Assembly (NCBI GenBank): GCA_900542275.1
Contig: UQMW01000041.1
Coordinates: forward strand, 1 to 20,514
Reading direction: 5' to 3'
Origin: an uncultured Collinsella sp.
GTDB taxonomy: Bacteria > Actinomycetota > Coriobacteriia > Coriobacteriales > Coriobacteriaceae
DNA: 20,514 bases
Shown here: one piece after another, positions 15,845-20,514 of the stretch
How positions within the stretch are numbered: position 1 is the stretch's first letter
Layout of the letters: every line of letters starts with the position of its first letter
The notes under the pieces: generated by a model
Seen by the model: only the letters and a program-made list of their open reading frames with translations
The model's database searches: none
Told to the model about the DNA's origin: nothing
Translations under genes and position numbers: made by a program

Positions 15845-15883
15845 CTAGTTCCAGAAGAGACCATCCCGTCGAAAGCGAAATCC

Positions 15884-17224
15884 GTGAAGTCCCTCACCTC
15901 TTTTGCAAAGCGCTCAGCCCAGCTTGCCGCCGGCTTTGTCTGCGCTATCGCCCTTGCCGCTGGCGTGCCCACCGTCGCCGGCGCCCAAGTACTCACGACC
16001 GACAATGTTTGCGGCAAAACCGCCGATGCGCGCGGCATCACGGCCGAAAACCTGCCCGATATCGATGCGACCAATGCCCTCGTCATGGGCAAAGACGGCA
16101 CCGTCTACTATGCCCGCGGTGCCGATGAGCAGGTCAAGATTGCCTCGATCACCAAGGTCATGACCGCAATCCTAACCGTCGAGAATTGCAAGATGGACGA
16201 GAAGGTCACGGTGAGCAACGCCGCAGCCACCGTGGGCAATTCAACAGCCGGCCTACTCGAAGGCGACGAGCTCACCGTGAAGCAGGCACTGCGCGGCCTG
16301 ATGATTCCCTCGGGCAACGACGCCGCCATCGTGCTCGCCGAATATGTGGGCAAGAAGATCGACCCTAAGACCAAAGACGCCGAGGCAACATTTGTGAAAG
16401 CCATGAACGAGCGCGCTAAAAAGCTCGGTTGCACCGGCACGCTTTTTGAAAACCCGCATGGTCTGGACTTTGATGAGTGGGCTGGCGATATGCACTCAAC
16501 CGCACACGACGTAGCGCTGATGATGCAGGAGGCCATGAAAAACGACACGATCCGCGAGGTCGTAGCGAGCGAAGATTCCTGGATCGAGGTCACGGGCGCC
16601 GACGGCACCGACCATTCGCATTCCATGGACACGCATAACTATTTGCTAGGCCAAGATGGCAACATCGGTGGCAAGACCGGCACCACCGATGATGCAGGCT
16701 ATTGCTTTACGGGTGCCTACAACCGCGATGGCGACGAGATCTACACCGTCGTTTTGAACTCCACCACCACCGACCAGCGCTTTACCGATACCGCAACCCT
16801 TGCCAATTGGTACTACGGTCACAAGGTGACGGTCGCAATCGCCAACACACAGGAAAAGACCGCCAACGGCAACCCGCTTATGGCGCGCATTGGTCAAACC
16901 GACTGGACGGATAAGACGATCGACGCCACACTCGCCGATCCTACGGCGCAAGCGACCGTGTTTTCCCTTGCCGGCGAGGTGACCGAAAAGGTTAGCTACG
17001 ACGATCTTTCGGGCACGGTGCATGTGGGCGACAAGGTGGGCAGCGTCACGCTCAAGCAGGACGGCACCAAGATCGCCGTCATGGACCTAGTTGCCGACGA
17101 GGAGGGCGCAGGGCCGAATCCCATTGAATGGCTACTCGTGAAGCTCGATCGCTTGGGCCGTCGCATCGACAACCGCCCACTCACGGCAGAAAGCGAGACC
17201 GTCGCCAAGGCGCCCGAGGTGTAG
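15884..17224 (+). CDS. dacA: Secreted D-alanyl-D-alanine carboxypeptidase (peptidase S11, PBP5-like)
   Basis: Serine carboxypeptidase of 446 residues that removes the last D-Ala from peptidoglycan stem peptides outside the membrane. The three active-site motifs are present: SITK (S88, K91), SGN (143-145) and KTG (264-266). A signal peptide covers residues 1-34 (KSLTSFAKRSAQ, hydrophobic core, VAGA cleavage site). A C-terminal PBP5-like domain follows, and near the end IEWLLVKLDRLGRRI looks like the amphipathic membrane anchor of PBP5 proteins. Start: GTG at 15884 begins exactly at a good signal peptide and lies after the only promoter-like box. An in-frame TTG 37 codons upstream gives a non-coding-looking N-terminus and was rejected. 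The ribosome binding site is weak (GAAAG). It is divergent from the VanRS-type genes. Confidence 0.9.
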   Translation: MKSLTSFAKRSAQLAAGFVCAIALAAGVPTVAGAQVLTTDNVCGKTADARGITAENLPDIDATNALVMGKDGTVYYARGADEQVKIASITKVMTAILTVENCKMDEKVTVSNAAATVGNSTAGLLEGDELTVKQALRGLMIPSGNDAAIVLAEYVGKKIDPKTKDAEATFVKAMNERAKKLGCTGTLFENPHGLDFDEWAGDMHSTAHDVALMMQEAMKNDTIREVVASEDSWIEVTGADGTDHSHSMDTHNYLLGQDGNIGGKTGTTDDAGYCFTGAYNRDGDEIYTVVLNSTTTDQRFTDTATLANWYYGHKVTVAIANTQEKTANGNPLMARIGQTDWTDKTIDATLADPTAQATVFSLAGEVTEKVSYDDLSGTVHVGDKVGSVTLKQDGTKIAVMDLVADEEGAGPNPIEWLLVKLDRLGRRIDNRPLTAESETVAKAPEV

Positions 17225-17248
17225 GGCGCAAGAATAATAAGCCCACTG

Positions 17249-17281
17249 AAAGGAGGCGTCCGAAAGGATGCCTCCTTTTTT
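17249..17281 (+). terminator. Intrinsic terminator of the carboxypeptidase gene
   Basis: A 13-bp stem (17249-17261 with 17266-17278, one G-T pair) with a GAAA tetraloop is followed by a run of T to 17281. It begins 25 bases after the stop codon. A third copy of its arm GCCTCCTTT recurs at 17298-17306. Confidence 0.93.
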
Positions 17282-17310
17282 GAGGTTCGAATCCCCAGCC
17301 TCCTTTCTCC
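17282..17310 (+). repeat. T-loop-like tail of the tRNA-associated element (older copy)
   Basis: GGTTCGAATCCCCAGCC at 17284-17300 matches the tail at 17475-17491 and looks like the T-arm of a tRNA on the plus strand. The next bases TCCTTTC correspond to GCCATTC in the other copy. There is no element body upstream; it joins directly to the terminator of the carboxypeptidase gene. I read it as the remnant of an earlier insertion. Confidence 0.55.
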
Positions 17311-17315
17311 GCACC

Positions 17316-17341
17316 AAAAAAGGGCCCCAGATGGGACCCTT
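17316..17341 (-). terminator. Terminator after the truncated tRNA-Ser copy
   Basis: AAGGGTCCC (17341-17333) pairs with GGGGCCCTT (17328-17320) on the minus strand and is followed by T. It is a duplicate of the terminator at 17507-17531, exactly 190 bases away. Confidence 0.75.
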
Positions 17342-17355
17342 CTTTCAATTCGTAC

Positions 17356-17373
17356 TGGCGGAGAGCTGGGGAT
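17356..17373 (-). pseudogene. tRNA-Ser 3'-end fragment (18 nt)
   Basis: On the minus strand this reads ATCCCCAGCTCTCCGCCA: the last bases of the T-loop, the 3' T-stem, the acceptor strand, the discriminator G and CCA. It is identical to the 3' end of the intact tRNA-Ser at 17546-17563, and the identity extends into the downstream flank (17347-17373 equals 17537-17563). The rest of the tRNA is missing; the sequence switches at the T-loop to the structured element. Confidence 0.85.
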
Positions 17374-17500
17374 GTCCGGGCATGCTGCGCATGCCCTCCG
17401 GCTTCAAAGCCTGGCGGCTTTTCGCCCACGGGCTACAAACGCTTTCGCGTTTGCTTAACGCCCGTGCCCTCTCGGGTTCGAATCCCCAGCCGCCATTCTT
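17374..17500. mobile_element. tRNA-associated structured element, copy A
   Basis: It starts at the cut T-loop. Hairpin 1: GGGCATGC-TGC-GCATGCCC (17378-17396). Hairpin 2: CCGGCTT with AAGCCTGG (17398-17414). Hairpin 3 is bipartite: CACGGGC with GCCCGTG (17427-17433, 17460-17466) and CAAACGC with GCGTTTG (17436-17442, 17447-17453). The tail is a T-loop-like GGTTCGAATCC. TGGCGGCT (17412-17419) can pair with AGCCGCCA (17489-17496), giving an acceptor-like helix. Copy B at 20376-20514 has the same order with compensatory changes. There is no open reading frame. The 'mobile' reading is inference. With its terminator and the tRNA 3' end (to 17563) the unit would be 190 bp. Confidence 0.55.
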
Positions 17501-17506
17501 GATAAT

Positions 17507-17531
17507 AAAAAGGGCCCCAAATGGGACCCTT
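17507..17531 (-). terminator. Terminator of tRNA-Ser
   Basis: Minus strand: AAGGGTCCC (17531-17523), loop ATTT, GGGGCCCTT (17518-17510), then TTTATT. One G-U pair on this strand becomes a C-A mismatch on the other, so it is built for minus-strand transcription, 15 bases after the tRNA CCA. Confidence 0.88.
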
Positions 17532-17545
17532 CTTCAAATTCGTAC

Positions 17546-17636
17546 TGGCGGAGAGCTGGGGATTCGAACCCCAGACACCCTTTTGGGGTGTACTCGCTTA
17601 GCAGGCGAGCACCTTCGGCCTCTCGGTCAGCTCTCC
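17546..17636 (-). tRNA. tRNA-Ser (GCU anticodon)
   Basis: Intact serine tRNA of 91 nt that reads AGC and AGU codons. Acceptor stem GGAGAGC pairs with GCTCTCC; discriminator G; CCA is encoded. Anticodon arm is CTCGC-CTGCTAA-GCGAG, giving anticodon GCU. The long variable arm (ACACCC-CAAAA-GGGTGT) is the class II feature of serine tRNAs. T-arm is CTGGGG-TTCGAAT-CCCCAG. It has its own promoter and terminator. By the model given here, its last 18 nt may have come from the adjacent element. Confidence 0.97.
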
Positions 17637-17650
17637 GTAACAGCCGTTCT

Positions 17651-17679
17651 ATAGTAACCAAACAGTCGAAGTTGGGCAA
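17651..17679 (-). promoter_or_regulatory. Promoter of tRNA-Ser
   Basis: Minus strand TTGCCC (17679-17674), a 17-base spacer, then TACTAT (17656-17651). The expected start point is about seven bases before the mature tRNA. The -35 lies in one arm of a 7-bp inverted repeat, TGGGCAA/TTGCCCA (17673-17679, 17695-17701). Confidence 0.6.
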
Positions 17680-17730
17680 GAGGGAATTTTCTAATTGCCC
17701 AGCGGCCTTTCCTCCTTGCAGTTTTCGCCC

Positions 17731-20172
17731 CTACCCCAGCGAGCGGTTGAGGGAGCCGAGCTCGTCGTTGCCCATGGTGCGCCACATTTGGAAGATGCAA
17801 CCGCGCGCCAGGAAAAAGAAGCCGTTATCGACCAGCTGCACGGCGGCATCCGCAAGCTGGTTGGCCACCGCGGGCACGGGCGGCAATTCGAGTCCAGCCC
17901 TGCGGATGGTCTCGACCGCTTCCTCGAACGTCGGAGGCTCGCTGACACCCATCTCGTTCATAAGGCCCTGCATTTCTTCCAGCGCGCTGCTGCCCGACTC
18001 CTCGCCGCGCGGCACCAGACGGTAACAAGCCAGCGCCAGGTCGAGCTGATCGCAATTCCAATAGGCAAACGCCAAGCGATAGAACAGGTAGCCGATTGCA
18101 GAACGATCGCTGGCAATACGTAGGCCGTGGCGCGCCACCTCGATAATCTCGTCAAAGCGCTCCAGACGCGCAAGCACGTTGATGAGCGCAAAGTGCGACT
18201 GCATGGACGAGCGCGCCAGATCGTAAAGATGGCGCACCTCGGGCAGTGCTCGTTCAAAGTCCTCTTGCTCGGCGTAAAAGCTGCAGATCTCGTGCTGGGC
18301 AAAGTACAGCGCATCGGGCGCACGAAGGATTCGCACAGAGCGGTCTTCTTCCAACACCGGTAGCACCATGCGCACCAGCTGGTTATCGCAAAGCTGCGTT
18401 TGAACCGGACCTGTCGCCAAAAGCTCGGCGACGGCGCACTTGGCCTCCAACTCCTCGACAAGACGGGAAAAGCCTTCAAAAGCACCTGTACGGTCGACTT
18501 TTGCCTGCTCGCGCAATTCAACAACACGGGCCACGTATGGGTCGTCGTCCTCTTCCATGACCTCCAGCTCGTCAGCCGTATCGGCAAGCAGCAGATCGCG
18601 CAGCGCCGGCGGCAGCATGCGATGGTCATCACGCGGACGAGCATGAACCTCCGCAGGTTCAATCGTCTCCGGAGCGGTTGACTCATATGCCTCAAGCACA
18701 CGCTTGCACGGCATATCGTCCATGTCTATGCTCTCAAGATCCTTGGCGACAGGCACGCAATCGGCCAGATAGGCCGCGCGCCCAAAGAAATACGTTGCGA
18801 CAACGCACTCGCCCTGCTCACTGTCGGGAGCAGCAATCTGCACATAGCAGCGCGTGATGCAGGTGCCCGCGGCAAAACACGCTGCCGCAAGCGTAAGCGC
18901 CACGCGCGCATCGTGCTCCGCGGCCCAGATCGTGCGCGTGTCCTCGTCCAGCTCGTGCCAGGCGTCATCTTGAGCGTCGTATTCACGTTGCGGCATGGCA
19001 TCAACGACAGACTGCCCAAACCGAACGAGCATAATCCCCTCGGCAACGTTTGCCCGATAGGTATAGTCGAGCCGCGTGACCACGTTAAGCGCCTCGACAA
19101 TACGCGCGAAGCGGGTACGCACATCCCACTCACCGCCCGGCTGGCAAGCCACCGTTCCCGGTTTGGACCACGGGTTGTCGCTCGAGGTTGTATCGAGCAG
19201 TCGGGGAACATCGTTGGTCGTCTTGGCGATATGCCACGCATCAAAGAGCGCGCAGCCCTCAAGGCTCGGCGAGGATGCCGCAGGGACCAATCCGGCCCCG
19301 ATGTGCTCAAGGATGCCGGAGAGACGGTTAAGACGGCACTCGATGGCAAGCAGCATGTCAATCTCGTCCTGGTCCAGCAGGCTGCGATCAAAATTGAGAT
19401 AGAAAAGCTTTGAGCGATCGATGCGAGCCAGGCTCATCTCGGACTTAGCGGCGATGGTGCGCAAGCGGGGCAAGTCAATTTCACTCATAAGGGCGGCGGC
19501 ATAGCGCTCGATACCGCTCGGATTCTCGGCATGGTCAACGCGGTAGAGCAGCGTCTCGATAGCATCAGGGAGCGGTGTCGTGTTAAAGCCCAAAAACACC
19601 TCGACCGGCTCGGGCAACTTTACGAGCTTGATCTTGTCGACAACGTTTTGCATACCCTCGTCGAGTCCGTCGGCGTCCGCCGTGCTCGCAATGGTATTTT
19701 CGGAGTCAGCGAATATCACGTAGCGCAGGAACATCGATGCCATGAACTCACCGTAAGGAAGGGAGCGGGTCGAATTCCATGTCTCGTGATCGGACTGTTC
19801 GCGCATGGGGCCTTCGGGAGAGCCGACGGTTCGCGCGCACGCGCGCATTGTGCCGTTGGCTCCCCGAACCACAATCTCACCAATACCGGAGTCCGACTCG
19901 TCAAGGACCAGTTCCATGTCGGGATCGTTGGGCAGCGGAGTCTCGCTAACGGGGCGGTCCACCTTGTACACCTCGCCCGAAACGCTTACGTAGCCCAAAA
20001 GCGACACATGACTTTTGCCAACGAATTCGACGACATAGCAAGATTCATGCTGATCCTCGCCAAAGAGTTTCCAGACCACGCCATATGAGCGTCCCGCAGG
20101 CTGCTCGGGCATCGCCGGAAAGCGCTTTTTGGGATCGAGAAACCTGAGCTTGTATGTCGGACGCTCTGCCAC
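17731..20172 (-). CDS. Large protein of unknown function with helical-repeat-like C-terminus
   Basis: Protein of 813 residues that I do not recognise. There is no signal peptide or membrane helix, and it is strongly acidic, so it is probably cytoplasmic. The N-terminal third, with YGVVWKLFGEDQHESCYVVEFVG and VSLLGYVSVSGEVYKVDRP, looks beta-rich. The middle is alpha-helical and contains several Cys (AAACFAAGTCITRCYVQIA). An Asp/Glu-rich linker lies near 540-560. The C-terminal part (about 620-740), with AEQEDFERALPEVRHLYDLAR, NVLARLERFDEIIEVARHGLR and AYWNCDQLDLALACYRLV, resembles tetratricopeptide-type helical pairs. Start is GTG, supported by AGGGTGA seven bases upstream. It stands alone, between the tRNA-Ser locus and a repeat-rich region. 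Bookkeeping or scaffold roles are possible, but none is shown. Confidence 0.85.
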   Translation of the reverse strand: MAERPTYKLRFLDPKKRFPAMPEQPAGRSYGVVWKLFGEDQHESCYVVEFVGKSHVSLLGYVSVSGEVYKVDRPVSETPLPNDPDMELVLDESDSGIGEIVVRGANGTMRACARTVGSPEGPMREQSDHETWNSTRSLPYGEFMASMFLRYVIFADSENTIASTADADGLDEGMQNVVDKIKLVKLPEPVEVFLGFNTTPLPDAIETLLYRVDHAENPSGIERYAAALMSEIDLPRLRTIAAKSEMSLARIDRSKLFYLNFDRSLLDQDEIDMLLAIECRLNRLSGILEHIGAGLVPAASSPSLEGCALFDAWHIAKTTNDVPRLLDTTSSDNPWSKPGTVACQPGGEWDVRTRFARIVEALNVVTRLDYTYRANVAEGIMLVRFGQSVVDAMPQREYDAQDDAWHELDEDTRTIWAAEHDARVALTLAAACFAAGTCITRCYVQIAAPDSEQGECVVATYFFGRAAYLADCVPVAKDLESIDMDDMPCKRVLEAYESTAPETIEPAEVHARPRDDHRMLPPALRDLLLADTADELEVMEEDDDPYVARVVELREQAKVDRTGAFEGFSRLVEELEAKCAVAELLATGPVQTQLCDNQLVRMVLPVLEEDRSVRILRAPDALYFAQHEICSFYAEQEDFERALPEVRHLYDLARSSMQSHFALINVLARLERFDEIIEVARHGLRIASDRSAIGYLFYRLAFAYWNCDQLDLALACYRLVPRGEESGSSALEEMQGLMNEMGVSEPPTFEEAVETIRRAGLELPPVPAVANQLADAAVQLVDNGFFFLARGCIFQMWRTMGNDELGSLNRSLG

Positions 20173-20209
20173 GAAGTATCACCCTGATCGGTCGCTTGAA
20201 GAAGGAGTG

Positions 20210-20228
20210 GTCGCGAATTAGTCGCGAC
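20210..20228. promoter_or_regulatory. 7-bp inverted repeat upstream of the 813-residue protein gene
   Basis: GTCGCGA (20210-20216) and TCGCGAC (20222-20228) are perfect inverted copies around ATTAG, about 40 bases before the start codon. A second weak inverted repeat (ACTCG/CGAGT) lies just upstream at about 20232-20252. TAAGAT on the minus strand within it is a possible -10 box. It could be an operator or an mRNA leader hairpin. Confidence 0.35.
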
Positions 20229-20270
20229 ATCTACTCGGAATCTTACACGAGTCGACAGGAAATCGTCCGC

Positions 20271-20324
20271 TTTACGCCCGCGCCTCGACCGAGGTTCGAA
20301 TCAATGCGGTGTTTACGTAAAAGA
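20271..20324. repeat. 54-bp direct repeat, left copy (tail of the tRNA-associated element)
   Basis: Identical over 54 bases to 20461-20514, exactly 190 bases away. It holds the 3' half of hairpin 3 (ACGCCCGCG), the arms CCTCG and CGAGG, the T-loop-like GGTTCGAATC, and the palindrome TTTACGTAAA. The body of the element is missing to its left, so it looks like a truncated older copy. Confidence 0.85.
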
Positions 20325-20348
20325 AAAGCCCCCGTTGCCGGGAGCTTT
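20317..20348 (-). terminator. Intrinsic terminator after the tRNA fragment at 20358-20375
   Basis: Minus strand: AAAGCTCCCG (20348-20339), GCAA tetraloop, CGGGGGCTTT (20334-20325), then TCTTTT. One G-U pair shows it works on the minus strand. It stands in the same place relative to a tRNA 3' end as the tRNA-Ser terminator does. Confidence 0.8.
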
Positions 20349-20357
20349 AATCTCAAA

Positions 20358-20375
20358 TGGTGCGGCGTATAGGAT
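20358..20375 (-). pseudogene. tRNA 3'-end fragment (18 nt), species unknown
   Basis: On the minus strand it reads ATCCTATACGCCGCACCA: T-loop end, 3' T-stem CCTAT, acceptor strand ACGCCGC, discriminator A and CCA. The parent tRNA should start GCGGCGT and have T-stem ATAGG. It is cut at the same T-loop position and has the same length as the tRNA-Ser fragment, and is followed by the same type of element. A leucine tRNA would fit the acceptor start and discriminator A, but that is a guess. Confidence 0.6.
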
Positions 20376-20514
20376 TCCGCGCATCCGCTGCGCGGATCCG
20401 CACCGGCTTCGCCCGCCTGCCGGCGTGCTCGCCCGCGGGCTAAAAACGCTCCGCGTTTTCTTTACGCCCGCGCCTCGACCGAGGTTCGAATCAATGCGGT
20501 GTTTACGTAAAAGA
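20376..20514. mobile_element. tRNA-associated structured element, copy B (runs off the window)
   Basis: It begins TCCGCGCAT directly after the cut T-loop, as copy A begins GTCCGGGCAT. Hairpin 1: ATCCGC-TGC-GCGGAT (20383-20397). Hairpin 2: CCGGC with GCCGG (20403-20407, 20419-20423). Hairpin 3: CGCGGGC with GCCCGCG (20434-20440, 20466-20472) and AAAACGC with GCGTTTT (20443-20449, 20453-20459). The tail is the 54-bp repeat at 20461-20514. Compared with copy A, hairpin 3 has two compensatory pairs (A-T to G-C; C-G to A-T) and hairpin 1 keeps its TGC loop while its stem changes. Confidence 0.55.

Noticed and set aside
15773..15883. An N-terminal extension of the carboxypeptidase from a TTG codon at 15773
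   Set aside because: The extension has no ribosome binding site, would place the -10-like box inside the gene, and would bury the signal peptide 37 residues in.
17412..17496. A complete tRNA on the plus strand
   Set aside because: It has an acceptor-like helix and a T-loop motif, but no D-arm or anticodon arm; the interior is one long bipartite hairpin and the T-stem has a mismatch. I kept it as part of the structured element.
20271..20514. A CRISPR array
   Set aside because: Only two repeat copies are seen, 190 bp apart, and the sequence between them is itself a structured element with a terminator and a tRNA end; there are no cas genes.

Overview
The window looks like chromosomal DNA of a moderately GC-rich Gram-positive bacterium. 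Family-level look of the proteins (paired YhgE/Pip proteins, a VanR/VanS-type two-component system, a CpsB-type rather than Wzb-type phosphatase), strong GGAGG-type ribosome binding sites and overall style suggest an actinobacterium of the class Coriobacteriia, most like Collinsella. That assignment is inference; no database was searched.

Layout. Almost everything is on the minus strand. From left: two tandem YhgE/Pip membrane proteins (99-5069); a 430-base non-coding stretch rich in inverted repeats; htpG (5500-7524) with a terminator-like hairpin in its leader; a GNAT acetyltransferase; a three-gene bacterial tyrosine kinase module (Wzz/CpsC-like adaptor, CpsD-like kinase, CpsB-like phosphatase; 8267-10331); a PhoB/PhoR two-component system with pstB just upstream (10527-13623); a second, VanR/VanS-type two-component system (13727-15686); and, divergent from it on the plus strand, a secreted D-alanyl-D-alanine carboxypeptidase (15884-17224). 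The right part holds tRNA-Ser(GCU), tRNA 3'-end fragments, structured repeats, and an 813-residue protein of unknown function with a helical-repeat-like C-terminus (17731-20172).

Together the genes lean towards the cell envelope and its sensing: envelope stress or export (YhgE), cell-wall crosslink trimming (carboxypeptidase with an adjacent VanRS-type sensor), phosphate sensing (PhoBR-PstB), and control of polysaccharide export by tyrosine phosphorylation. Only the regulators of the last pathway are here; no glycosyltransferases are visible.

The most unusual content is non-coding. (1) A structured repeat next to tRNA genes occurs at 17374-17500 and at 20376-20514. In both places a minus-strand tRNA 3' end of 18 nt is cut at the same T-loop position. 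It is followed by the same three-hairpin element, with compensatory base changes, and then by a T-loop-like motif. Related parts recur 190 bp away at both loci. I read this as a small non-autonomous element that targets tRNA T-loops and carries a replacement tRNA 3' end plus terminator; this is inference. (2) A second structured repeat, with a nested long hairpin, sits directly after the stop codons of htpG and of the left-most YhgE gene. (3) A perfect 20-bp REP-like inverted repeat lies beside it, with a degenerate relative near the 3' end of the acetyltransferase gene.
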